Origin: Lepus europaeus
Taxonomy: Eukaryota; Chordata; Mammalia; Lagomorpha; Leporidae
Reading direction: 5' to 3'
Assembly (NCBI RefSeq): GCF_033115175.1
Contig: NC_084834.1
Coordinates: 83,250,462 to 83,314,461, forward strand
DNA length: 64,000 nt
A program made the position numbers and the translations under genes. This document shows positions 58,401-64,000 of the stretch, piece after piece. The first letter of the stretch is position 1, and each line of letters opens with the position of its first letter. Under the pieces are notes generated by a model. That model searched no databases, was not told where the DNA came from, and was given only the letters and a program-made list of their open reading frames with translations.

Positions 58401-58474
58401 CTTTACAGAAGAAAGTCCAAGCTCTTCCCGCCATTGCTAACTGGATACAACAGAGGCCCCAGACCAGACTCTAG
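33248..58474 (+). CDS. HPGDS: Haematopoietic prostaglandin D synthase, five coding exons
   Basis: HPGDS is a cytosolic sigma-class glutathione S-transferase that isomerises PGH2 to PGD2 with glutathione, in mast cells, Th2 cells and other haematopoietic cells. The coding blocks 33,248-33,380, 42,584-42,676, 46,309-46,418, 54,733-54,831 and 58,310-58,474 give 600 nt, 199 residues plus TAG, equal to human HPGDS. All introns are GT-AG. Visible active-site residues are Y8 (thiolate-stabilising), R14, W39, K43, K50, Q63-S64, the cation-binding D93/D96/D97, W104, K112 and C-terminal L199. The thioredoxin-like domain is about residues 1-75 and the helical domain 76-199. Compared with human from memory, residue 101 is Arg instead of Cys, and 45-47 read SVL instead of TLP. 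No disabling change is seen. The mRNA also needs an upstream non-coding exon. Confidence 0.97.
33381..34005 (+). other. HPGDS intron 2, 5' part without repeats
   Basis: About 620 bp directly after exon 2. No CSINE or other named repeat; AT-rich. Confidence 0.5.
34006..35035 (-). mobile_element. L1 3' UTR, lagomorph type, 5'-truncated
   Basis: The minus strand ends in CTTAAATAAAAGATTTC plus an A-rich tail (34,006-34,060). The 'gggtatggtgagaagaatcac' phrase matches 'ggaagtatcactatgttac' of the L1 3' end near 63,850. Upstream it has the long lagomorph L1 3' UTR (for example AGATCCTTCATGTAG and CTTGGCTTTCCATGCCTGAA on the plus strand). No ORF2 is included. A T run at 34,321-34,335 sits inside it. 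Confidence 0.75.
35241..35576 (+). repeat. CSINE, young subtype
   Basis: Plus-strand element ending CTGTCAACAAACAAACAAAC. The 16-bp duplication GAAAATGTAATTTCCA lies at 35,225-35,240 and 35,577-35,592 without mismatch. Confidence 0.96.
35593..36300. other. Unassigned intron sequence
   Basis: About 700 bp, AT-rich. No exon recognised. Confidence 0.4.
36736..37081 (-). repeat. CSINE
   Basis: Minus-strand element with a GA tract. The flanks 'cccaaagttcctttt' and 'ccctaagtccctttaat' form an imperfect duplication. Confidence 0.9.
37538..37809 (+). repeat. CSINE with internal deletion and long (TC)n
   Basis: The plus-strand element lacks the GGCCCAAG middle. Its CT tract (37,686-37,730) is about 45 bp. 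The duplication ATTGAGAATGTG lies at 37,526-37,537 and 37,810-37,821. Confidence 0.9.
37861..38191 (+). repeat. CSINE, young-type head
   Basis: Head GCTGGCGCCGTGGCTCACTT. The duplication AATTTTTCAATAGA lies at 37,846-37,859 and 38,192-38,205. Confidence 0.94.
38491..38620. mobile_element. Mariner-like MITE, copy 3
   Basis: Left end GAGGCCTTCAAAAAATTCAC. The right end reads 'acgctttaagaagtactctt', whose complement begins AAGAGTACTTC. The internal 'ttgaaagataa' phrase on the complement also matches copy 1. About 130 bp, non-coding. Confidence 0.5.
38621..39182. other. Unassigned intron sequence
   Basis: About 560 bp with no named repeat and no exon recognised. Confidence 0.4.
39197..39901 (-). 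repeat. CSINE interrupted by a younger CSINE
   Basis: Minus-strand element in two parts (39,197-39,241 and 39,597-39,901). The duplication CCTTAGAGCTTTTT (39,183-39,196) pairs with CCTTAAAGCTTTTT (39,902-39,915). Confidence 0.93.
39242..39596 (+). repeat. CSINE, young subtype, nested
   Basis: Full-length plus-strand element (GGCCGGCGCCGCGGCTCAG...). The duplication GAAAGGCAGAGTTAC lies at 39,227-39,241 and 39,597-39,611, within the older SINE's tail region. Very GC- and CpG-rich with little decay, so recent. Confidence 0.96.
40005..40339 (-). repeat. CSINE
   Basis: Minus-strand element from T(n)AAGATTTATTTATTTA to the head 'ccttggcgctgacccc'. Confidence 0.92.
40340..41600. other. Intron sequence with old MIR/L2 pieces only
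   Basis: About 1.26 kb without CSINEs. An antisense MIR lies at 40,850-40,990 and a MIR- or L2-like tail near 41,115-41,160. No exon recognised. Confidence 0.45.
40850..40990 (-). repeat. MIR
   Basis: 'tctctcaacttcatttatgaagtgagataa' and 'atgtagcacaatgcctggcaag' match antisense MIR. Confidence 0.6.
41621..41941 (+). repeat. CSINE
   Basis: Plus-strand element preceded by (GAA)n at 41,590-41,611. The duplication AAGTTTAGTAGT lies at 41,609-41,620 and 41,942-41,953. Confidence 0.94.
42010..42335 (-). repeat. CSINE, old diverged copy
   Basis: Minus-strand element from TTTTATTTGAAAGGGAG to 'gtgccaaacgcctccc', about 250 bp before HPGDS exon 3. Confidence 0.8.
42584..42676 (+). CDS. HPGDS: HPGDS exon 3
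   Basis: Acceptor TTATTTTAAG, donor GTAATA at 42,677. 93 nt complete codon 45 and encode VLFGKIPILEVDG...HQSLAIARYLVKNT, plus the first base of codon 76. It carries the cis-Pro loop (I51-P52) and Q63-S64 of the glutathione site. Confidence 0.96.
42716..42738. repeat. (AT)n microsatellite
   Basis: About ten AT units in intron 3, 40 bp after the exon 3 donor. Confidence 0.95.
42740..43305. other. Unassigned intron 3 sequence
   Basis: About 560 bp without recognised repeats or exons. Confidence 0.4.
43308..43650 (-). repeat. CSINE, young subtype
   Basis: Full-length minus-strand element. It is followed by a (CTT)n/(TTCTCC)n stretch at 43,650-43,690. Confidence 0.93.
44120..44428 (+). repeat. 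CSINE with short deletion
   Basis: Plus-strand head GGGGCCAGCGCTGTGGCAC. About 30 bp of the GGGAGACCTGGAAGAAGC region is missing near 44,282. Confidence 0.9.
44508..44846 (+). repeat. CSINE
   Basis: Plus-strand element. The duplication CTATGATA lies at 44,500-44,507 and 44,848-44,855. Confidence 0.9.
44885..45005 (+). mobile_element. L1 3'-end fragment (old)
   Basis: CTTTTTTTGAGGTATAATTTACATACAG matches the '(T)nGAGGTATAATTGACATACA' motif of old mammalian L1 3' ends. Confidence 0.55.
45034..45320 (+). repeat. CSINE, older member of a SINE pair
   Basis: A diverged plus-strand element. The duplication AAATTGACAACAGTGAG (45,017-45,033) pairs with AAATTGAAACCAGTGAG (45,657-45,673), which lies beyond the next SINE. 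The second SINE therefore landed in this one's A-rich tail. Confidence 0.88.
45321..45656 (+). repeat. CSINE inserted in the tail of the previous SINE
   Basis: Head GGGGCTGGCACTGTGGCG, same orientation as its host, ending (AAAT)n. It forms a head-to-tail dimer within one outer duplication. Confidence 0.93.
46309..46418 (+). CDS. HPGDS: HPGDS exon 4
   Basis: Acceptor GTATTCCACAG, donor GTAATG at 46,419. 110 nt encode residues 76-112, including VDAIVDTLDDFMSRFPWAEK. D93, D96 and D97 (Mg/Ca site), W104 and K112 are all kept. Residue 101 is Arg; human has Cys there as I recall. Confidence 0.96.
46761..47060 (+). repeat. CSINE, old
   Basis: Plus-strand element with head GGGGCTGGCGTGGTGG, missing a few internal blocks, ending AAATAAATAC and poly(A). 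Confidence 0.85.
47130..47449 (+). repeat. CSINE, young subtype
   Basis: Head GCCGGCGCCGTGGCTTAACAG. Flanks 'aaatttttcag' (to 47,129) and 'aattttttttttcag' (to about 47,462) form an imperfect duplication. Confidence 0.92.
48770..49230. promoter_or_regulatory. CpG-rich block in HPGDS intron 4
   Basis: I count roughly 25 CpG in about 460 bp, unusual for SINE-free intron DNA. A 141-codon minus-strand ORF (48,722-49,147) crosses it but resembles no protein I know and may be chance in a GC-rich frame. It could be an intronic CpG island or promoter, or an unrecognised old retrocopy. Confidence 0.35.
49748..49880 (+). repeat. MIR
   Basis: 'gatgaagaaacggagagcgtggtgacagag' and 'acagaacagtgagcaaatgcag' follow the MIR consensus in plus sense. 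Confidence 0.6.
50400..50580 (-). repeat. MIR
   Basis: 'ctctttgtaaaatagggatgtaacag' is the antisense MIR core. Flanking blocks follow in order. Confidence 0.6.
52338..52702 (-). repeat. CSINE with GA-rich tract
   Basis: Minus-strand element with about 60 bp of GA/GACA repeats at 52,389-52,447. The head ends CCACAGCGCCGGCCCC. Confidence 0.92.
52720..53012 (-). repeat. CSINE, old
   Basis: Diverged minus-strand element directly after the previous one. Ends 'tacaccacaatgatggg'. Confidence 0.85.
53013..53878. other. Unassigned intron 4 sequence
   Basis: About 860 bp without a recognised repeat or exon. Confidence 0.4.
53880..54203 (+). repeat. CSINE
   Basis: Plus-strand element with head GGGAGCCGGCGCTGAGG and tail AAATAAATAAATC. 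Confidence 0.92.
54204..54732. other. Intron 4 end, no repeat seen
   Basis: About 530 bp before exon 5. AT-rich, with the acceptor pyrimidine tract at its end. Confidence 0.45.
54733..54831 (+). CDS. HPGDS: HPGDS exon 5
   Basis: Acceptor TGTCTCTCTTTCCTAG, donor GTGAGT at 54,832. 99 nt encode residues 113-145 (NQMFNELLTHEAPHLL...EWFIGNS), the middle of the helical domain. Both ends are phase 0. Confidence 0.96.
54930..55240 (+). repeat. CSINE, old
   Basis: Diverged plus-strand element ending TTTCAAACAATG and (GGAA)n, about 100 bp after exon 5. Confidence 0.82.
55429..55750 (+). repeat. CSINE, old
   Basis: Plus-strand element with head GGGGGTCAGCGTTGGGGCAC and tail AAATAAATAAGCAAG. Confidence 0.85.
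55751..56245. other. Unassigned intron 5 sequence
   Basis: About 500 bp. Nothing recognised. Confidence 0.4.
56250..56296. repeat. (CA)n/(CAGA)n microsatellite
   Basis: Compound array: about ten CA units, then ACAG units, then CA again. Confidence 0.95.
56372..56680 (+). repeat. CSINE, old
   Basis: Diverged plus-strand element ('gcgggagtgttgtgcagaag') with a shortened 3' half. Confidence 0.78.
56681..57284. other. Unassigned intron 5 sequence
   Basis: About 600 bp, GC-richer between 56,930 and 57,090. No exon or repeat recognised. Confidence 0.4.
57285..57600 (+). repeat. L2 (LINE-2) 3' part
   Basis: 'ctgggcctttgcacttgttcttcc', 'ggcttccctgaccacctgc' and 'ggcgcacagtaggaattc' followed by 'atcaatacttgttgg' occur in the order of the L2 consensus, plus sense. 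Confidence 0.7.
57700..57975 (+). repeat. CSINE, old
   Basis: Diverged plus-strand element from GAGGCTGGCATTTGGCC to 'tcttgaatgaataag', with a G-rich slip at 57,905-57,930. Confidence 0.75.
58310..58474 (+). CDS. HPGDS: HPGDS exon 6 (last coding exon)
   Basis: Acceptor CCTTTAAACTAG. 165 nt encode residues 146-199 (VTWADFYWDICSTTLLALKS...PQTRL) and TAG. The C-terminal Leu199 that closes the active site is present. The 3' UTR follows directly; its end was not located. Confidence 0.96.
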   Translation, partial: VTWADFYWDICSTTLLALKSDLLDVHPRLVTLQKKVQALPAIANWIQQRPQTRL

Positions 58475-59400
58475 GTGGTTCAGGCCGCCTCCATGTTGTT
58501 CTTCCCAGCATCCCTCATGTCAGATAAGACAGCTCTATCAGCTCACTAAAGAATCTGCAATCCCTTCCTCCACCAAGACTTTAACTTCTTCCATGCCATT
58601 TTCTGCTTAAAAAAATGCATTTAGTGGAGTCCTCACCTGCAGTGCTGGCATCTCCTATGGGTGCTGGATCGAGTCCCGGCTGCTCCACTGCTGTGGCCTA
58701 GGAAAGCAGGAGAAGATGGCCCAAGTCCTTGGGCCCCTGCACCCACATGGGAGACCAGGAAGATGCACTTGGCTCCTGGCTTTGGATTGGCACAGCTCCG
58801 GCCATTGCGTTCATCTGGGGAGAGACCCAGCAGATGGAAGACTTTCACTCTCTCTCTCTCTCTTGTTCTCTCTCTCTGCTTTTCTGTAACTCTTTCAAAT
58901 AGGTGGATAAATTTTCAAAAGAAAAGAAAAGAGAGAAAGAAAGCCTAGTTTACCAGAAAAAAAATGCACTTCGTTTCTATAATATTTTTTCAGAATAGCT
59001 TCCTATCATTTATCATTGAGGAGAAATGGTGGCTTTCAGCACAGAAAGACTTGACTTTCCACTGCTTCTAATAAGCGTGAATTTCAGTCACAATGGTTTA
59101 GCTCCTCCCCCATCACAAAATGGTTGAGACCAGTTCCACAGAATGTTAACCATAGTTTTATGAAATGCGAACTTTCCTGCTAGCACTGCAGGCCACAGAT
59201 TATTATGTAAACAAGGGACACACATCATGATCAATGACCAATCATGTCACTTCCTTCAAAGACACTGATTGGTCATGGAACTTCTGTCATTCACACAGAG
59301 ACTGCGAAGTGTATAGTAGTACTGCCTGCTTGTTTCCCAGGGGTGCATCAATTTGACATTTTATAAAAATGAAAGTCAAAAGGGAATTCATCAACAAAGA
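58475..59400 (+). other. HPGDS: HPGDS 3' UTR region
   Basis: Sequence after the stop, interrupted by a SINE at about 58,640-58,925. No AATAAA outside SINE tails was found up to 59,400, so the polyadenylation site may use a variant signal or lie further on. The last 450 bp hold no named repeat. Confidence 0.45.
58640..58925 (+). repeat. CSINE in the HPGDS 3' UTR region
   Basis: The plus-strand element lacks its first 30-40 bases and starts at CACCTGCAGTGCTGGCATC. Tail TTTCAAATAGGTGG then a GA-rich run. 'aaaaaaatgca' occurs on both sides (58,611 and 58,960), a possible duplication. Confidence 0.85.
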
Positions 59401-59407
59401 AGAAAAT

Positions 59408-59690
59408 GTGCTGTGGGGGGGTGGAGCCACCACCTGCAGGGCTCGCACCCGTATGGGGGCCAGTTCAAGTCCCAGCTTCTCCACTTCTGATCCAGCTCCC
59501 TGCTAATGTGCTGGAACAGCAACAGAGGATGACCCAAGTTCTTAAGCTCATGCACCCACATTTGAAGAAGTCCCAGGCTCTTGACTCCAGCCTGGTACAG
59601 TCCTGGCCATTGTAGGCATTTGGGGAGTGAACCAGCAGATGGAAATTCTTTGTAACTCTTTCAAATACATAAATAACATTTTTTTTAAAA
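59408..59690 (+). repeat. CSINE, old
   Basis: Plus-strand element with a G7 slip in the head ('gtgctgtgggggggtgg') and a shortened CT tract. Confidence 0.82.
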
Positions 59691-59786
59691 GTTCACAAAA
59701 CAACAAAAAGTGACCATGCTGGAATGATATTCAAATTGAACATAAATGGGGTTACAAAACAAAAAACAAAACAAAAAAAAACCCTA

Positions 59787-60105
59787 GAGATGGAATTGTG
59801 GGGCAGTGGGTTAAGCTGCCCCACCTGAAACACTGGCTTCCCATTTGAGTGCTGCTTTGAGACCTGGCTGCACCACTTCTGATCCAGCTCCCTACTAATG
59901 CACCCAGGAAAGCAGCAGCAGATGGTCAAAGTACTTGGGTCCCTGCCACCTATGTGATGGACCATGATGGAGCTCCAGGCTCCTGACTCCAGCCTGGCCC
60001 AGCCCTGACCCATTTGGAAGTGAATCACTGGATGTAAGATCTGTCTCTTTCTCTCTCTCTCTCCTTCAGTAACTCTTTCAAATAAATAAATAGAGGTTTA
60101 AAAAA
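59787..60105 (+). repeat. CSINE, old
   Basis: Plus-strand element from 'gagatggaattgtggggc' to (AAAT)nAG. Confidence 0.85.
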
Positions 60106-60302
60106 GAAAAAAGCTGATGGTAGGAGTTTGATACTGCTGCAGTTCCAAAGGCTCTAGATATGAAGCCAGGGGGACTGAATGAAGGTGAACTTACCGACAT
60201 AAATGAAGAAGTTGGTCATGACAAAAATGATGTAAATGTCCCAAAGAAACTGACACTTGCAAAAACAAAAACAAAAAACTTCACATTAAAAAGACAATAA
60301 TC

Positions 60303-60663
60303 GGCCCACACCGATGGCTCAATAGGCTAATCCTCCATCTGCGGTGCCAGCACCCTGGGTTCTAGTCCCGGTCGGGGCGCCAGATTCTGTCCTGGTTGCC
60401 CCTCTTCCAGGCCAGCTCTCTGCTGTGGCCTGGGAGTTCAGTGGAGGATGGCCCAAGTGCTTGGGCCCTGCACCCCATGAGAGACCAGGAGAAGCACCTG
60501 GCTCCTGCCATCAGATCAGTGCGGTGCGCCGCCGCAGTGCGCCGCCGCAGTGCGCCGGCCGCGGCGGCCATTGGAGTGTAAACCAACGGCAAAAAGGAAG
60601 ACCTTTCTGTCTCTCTCTCTCTCTCTCTCACTGTCCATTCTGCCTGTCAAAAAAAAAAAAAAA
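60303..60663 (+). repeat. CSINE, young subtype
   Basis: Full-length plus-strand element with a short internal GCGCCGCCGCAGT duplication (60,527-60,556). Target duplication AAAAAGACAATAATC (60,288-60,302) and AAAAAGACAATGATC (60,664-60,678). Confidence 0.95.
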
Positions 60664-60678
60664 AAAAAGACAATGATC

Positions 60679-61117
60679 AAAATAATGAGAGGATAAACCA
60701 CAGATTGGAAGAAAACATGTGCAAAATATGTATCTGATAAAGAATTGTTATCTAAGATATAAAAAAATCCTTAAAACTCAACAGTAAGAAAATGAATAAC
60801 CTCATTAAAGTATGCGAAAAAGACCTGAATATATACCTCAACAAAGAAGGTATACAGATGGCCCTAAAAATTTAAGAAGTGCCCACCATAATATCCTTAG
60901 ATAATGGCAAATTAAAACTATGAGATGCCACTACACACCCATTAAGAATGACAAAAACGATGTGGAGCAAAAAGAACTTTCATTCATCGCTGATGGGAAT
61001 GCATAATGATATAGTGACCTTGAACGGTAGTTTGCAGTTTCTTAGAAAACCAAACATACTCTTAGGTTATGGTCCAGCAATCTTGCTCATTGGTATTTCC
61101 CAAATGAGTTGAAACCA
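60679..61117 (+). mobile_element. Old L1 ORF2 3' fragment
   Basis: 'ccacagattggaagaaaacatg', 'gtatctgataaagaattg', 'aactatgagatgccac' and 'gatgggaatgcataatg' are in the order of the ORF2 3' part of L1. It is decayed and has no open frame. It stops where a younger L1 begins. Confidence 0.75.
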
Positions 61118-61381
61118 TTTCCACCCAAGTGGGATTTATCCCTAGTATGCAGAGATGGTTCAACATTTGCAAATCAGTTAAGTGCAATATATCACATTAA
61201 AAAAACTGAAGAATAAAAGCTATATGATTATCTCAATAGATGCAGAAAAAGCATTCGATAAAATACAACAGCCTTTCATGATGAAAACCTTAAGCAAACT
61301 GGGTATGAAAGGAACATTCCTTAACACAATAAGGTAATTTATGACAAACCCACAGCCAGCATCTTACTGAATGGTGAAAAG

Positions 61382-61654
61382 TTGGAAGCATTCCCACTAA
61401 GATCTGGAACCAAACAAGGATGCCTGATTTCACCATTACTATTCAAGATAATCCTGGAAGTTTTAGCTAGAGCCATTATGCAAGAAAAAGAAATCAAAGG
61501 GTTACAAATAAGAGAGGAAGAAATCAAATTATCCCTATTTGCAGATGACGTGATTCCTTATATAAGGGAACCAAAAGACTCCACTAACAGACTGTTGGAA
61601 CTCATAAAAGAGTTGGGTAAAGTGGAAGGATATACAATTAACACACAAAAATAA
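61382..61654 (+). pseudogene. L1 ORF2 reverse transcriptase piece
   Basis: A 90-codon open stretch with [14 protein letters not shown] (RT block 4; usual form GTRQGCPLSPLLF), [17 protein letters not shown], and FADDVIPYI, in which the catalytic YADD/FADD motif survives. It ends at a stop after INTQK. Upstream and downstream frames are broken, so it is not a working enzyme. Confidence 0.85.
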
Positions 61655-62759
61655 ATAGCCTTTGTATATACAGACAATGCCAAGGCTGAGAAAGAAATTC
61701 TGAGATCAATCCTATTCACAATACCTACAGCAAAAATTAAATACCTTGGAATGCTTTTAGCCAAGGAGGTAGAGGCCTTCATGATAAAAATTACAAAATA
61801 TTAAAGAAATAACAGAAGACACCAAAAAATGGAAAAACCTTTCATGCTTGTGCATTGGAAGAATGAATGTCATCAAAATGTCCATACTACTGAAAGTAAT
61901 TTACAGATTCAATGTGATCCCAATCAAAATACAAACAACATTCTTTTCAGATCTAGAAAAAGCCATGCTAAAATTCACATGGAAACACAGGAGACCCCAA
62001 ATAGCTAAAGCAATCTTAGACAACAAAAACAAAGCCAGAGGCATCACAATATCAGATTTCAAGGCATACTATAGGGCATTTATCTTCAAACGGTCTGGTA
62101 CTGGCACAAAAATAGACATGTAGACTAATGGAACAGAATAGAAACTCCAGAAATCAATCCATGAATCTACAACCAACTAATCTTTGTAGCTAAAATCAAT
62201 CCCTGGAGCAGGGACAGTCTCTTAAGCAAATAGTGCTGGGAAAATTTGATCTCCACATGCAGAAGTATGAAGAAAGACCCCTACTATACACCTTATACAA
62301 AAATCAACTCAAAATGGATCAAAGGTCTAAATCTATGACCTGATACCACCAAATTATTAGAGGAGAATACTGGGGAAACTCTGCAAGACATTGGCATAGG
62401 CAAAGACTTCTTGCAAAAGACCCCAGAAGCACAGGCCATCAAAGCCAAAATAGACAAATGGGATTACATGAGGTTGGGAAACTTCTGCATTACAAAAGAT
62501 ACACTCAACAAAGCCAAGAGGCTACTGATAGAATGGGAGAAATTATCTGTAAACTATGCAACTGATAAATGATTAATATCCAGCATCTATCAAGAACTCA
62601 AGGAATTCAAAAACAATGAAACAAACAATCCAGTTGAGAAATGGGCAAAGGACTTGAACAGGCGTTTTTCAAAAGAAGAAATTGAAATGTCCAAGAAATA
62701 TATGAAAAATGCTCAGGATCACAAGCCATGAGGGAAATGTAAATCAAAACCACTATAAG

Positions 62760-63100
62760 GGGGCTGGCACTGTGGTACAGTGGGTTAAAGCCCTGGCCTG
62801 AAGTGCTGGCATCCCATATGGGTGCCAGTTCTAGTCACGGTTGCTCCTCTTCCATTCCAGCTCTCTGCTGTGGCCTGGGATAGCAGTGGAAGATGGTGCA
62901 AGTCCTTGGGCCCCTGCACCCATGTGGGAGACCCGGAAGAAGCTCCTGGCTCCTGGCTTTGGATTGGTGCATCTCTGGCTTTTGCGGCCAGCTGGGGAGT
63001 GAACCAGTGAATGGAAGACCTCTCTCTCTGTCTCTACCTCTCTTAGTATCTCTGTCTTTCAAATAAATAAAATAAATCTTAAAAAAAAAAAAAAAACCCA
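62760..63100 (+). repeat. CSINE inside L1
   Basis: Plus-strand element with head GGGGCTGGCACTGTGGTAC. Flanks 'aaaccactataagg' and 'aacccacaatgagg' form an imperfect duplication in the ORF2 3' region. Confidence 0.92.
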
Positions 63101-63930
63101 CAATGAGGTTTCACCTTTCCCTACTTAGAATGGCTTTCATACAGAAATCAACAGACAACAAATGCTGGTGAGGATGTGGGGATGTGAAGGGAAATGTACC
63201 CTAATCTACTGTTGGTGTGAATGTAAACTAGTGTAGCCATTGTAGAAGATGGTGTTGAAGATACCTCAAAAAGCTAAAGATAGCTCTACCATATTACCTA
63301 GCAATCCCGCCCCTGGGAATTTACCCAAGGGAAATGAAATCAGCATATGAAAGAGTGATTTGTACCCCTACATTGATTGCAGCTCAATTCATAATAGCTA
63401 AGATATGGAATCAACCCAGATGCCCATCAACTGATGACTGGAAAAAGAAATTATGGCATGTATACACTATGGAATATTCTTCAGTCATAAAAGAGAATGA
63501 AATCCTATCTTTTGCAACAAAATGGATAAAACTGGAAACCATTATACTTAGCAAAATATGCCAGTCCTCCCAAAATATCATGTTTCCCTTATTTGCAGTA
63601 ACAGAGTACCAAAAAAATGTAATATATAGGAATGAGTTGACATTTTAAGATTCAATGATTGTTTGTAGTCCTTGTCTCTATTCTTGAGGATCAGTGTAGC
63701 TTTTCTTCATACTATTTGTTGAACTCTTTAGTTAGGGTTAACCTGAGTATAAAGTAAACTGGAAGTAGATCATTGTAAAAATTAGGAGAGGAAACAAGAG
63801 AGGAAGGAGGAGGAAGGGTGGGAGCTTGGGTGGAAGGGAGGTTAGTGTTGGAAGTATCACTATGTTACTAAATCCGTATATATGAAATACAGGAAATTTG
63901 TATACCTTAAATAAAATTTCGAAGACTGAG

Positions 63931-64000
63931 CATAGAGCTTCAGCTGTCTCCAGTGTTAAGATAGTTGTTGCTCATGGGCAAAAGTGTTATAAGTTTTAAG
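63931..64000. other. Unassigned end of window
   Basis: Seventy bases beyond the L1 end. Nothing recognised. Confidence 0.4.

Larger units (their letters stand above)
61118..63930 (+). mobile_element. L1, 5'-truncated, ORF2 RT domain to 3' end
   Basis: Begins inside the reverse transcriptase (near the 'KWDLSLVCRDGSTFANQ' equivalent of AGFIPGMQGWFN) and runs through ORF2 and the 3' UTR to CTTAAATAAAATTTC (63,907-63,921). It has internal stops and frame changes and a CSINE at 62,760-63,100. The 3' UTR is much shorter than that of the minus-strand copy at 34 kb. Confidence 0.85.

Noticed and set aside
60106-60287. Transposase-like fragment (phrases such as MKPGGLNEGELTD)
   Set aside because: The resemblance to Tigger/CENPB-type C-termini is too weak to support a call.
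61382-61654. Active L1
   Set aside because: The RT motif survives, but the element is 5'-truncated, has stops and frame changes on both sides, and carries a SINE.

Overview
The window is mammalian nuclear DNA from a lagomorph, most likely the European rabbit (Oryctolagus) or a close relative. About fifty SINEs of the lagomorph-specific C-repeat (CSINE) type lie on both strands. They share a tRNA-like head, the internal phrase GGCCCAAG..TTGGGCC, a CT-rich tract and a tail in (AAAT)nC or poly(A). A younger subtype has the head GGCTAATCCTCC and the tail CTGCCTGTC-A(n). Older mammalian repeats (MIR, L2, L1, Tigger1, a mariner-like MITE) lie between them.

The one multi-exon host gene recognised is HPGDS (haematopoietic prostaglandin D synthase, sigma-class GST) on the + strand. 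All five coding exons are present at 33,248-33,380, 42,584-42,676, 46,309-46,418, 54,733-54,831 and 58,310-58,474. They sum to 600 nt (199 codons plus stop), every intron is GT-AG, and the phases agree. The glutathione site, the divalent-cation aspartates and W104/K112/L199 are intact. A candidate non-coding first exon with a strong donor lies near 20,220-20,289, in a 3.1-kb stretch free of CSINEs.

Layout. 0-17.5 kb is upstream intergenic DNA. It holds an EEF1B2 processed pseudogene, which may have inserted as a chimera with a SINE, and an old Tigger1-type DNA transposon of about 4 kb carrying nested insertions. 17.5-18.75 kb is a full-length FAM32A retrocopy (minus strand) with an intact ORF, target-site duplication, polyadenylation signal and A tail; its 3'-UTR part contains a minisatellite of CCGGAAG (ETS-like) motifs. 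19.9-23.0 kb lacks CSINEs and contains the candidate HPGDS first exon. 23-58.5 kb is the HPGDS gene with repeat-filled introns: L1 pieces at 34.0-35.0 and 36.3-38.4 kb, two LTR-like fossils near 22.5 and 31.5 kb, and a second CSINE-poor, CpG-containing segment at 47.5-52.3 kb. 58.5-64 kb holds the HPGDS 3' UTR with a SINE in it, more SINEs, then a composite of old and younger L1 ORF2/3'-UTR pieces.

I saw no CRISPR arrays, operons, tRNA or rRNA genes, and nothing that amounts to a new biological system. The most notable items are the intact FAM32A retrogene with its ETS-motif minisatellite, the probable SINE-EEF1B2 chimeric insertion, a 55-bp SINE head flanked by duplicated target sites, the nested Tigger1 locus, and the candidate HPGDS promoter/exon 1. 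Family assignments rest on recalled consensus sequences and proteins; no database search was run. Repeat borders without stated duplications are good to about 10-20 bp.
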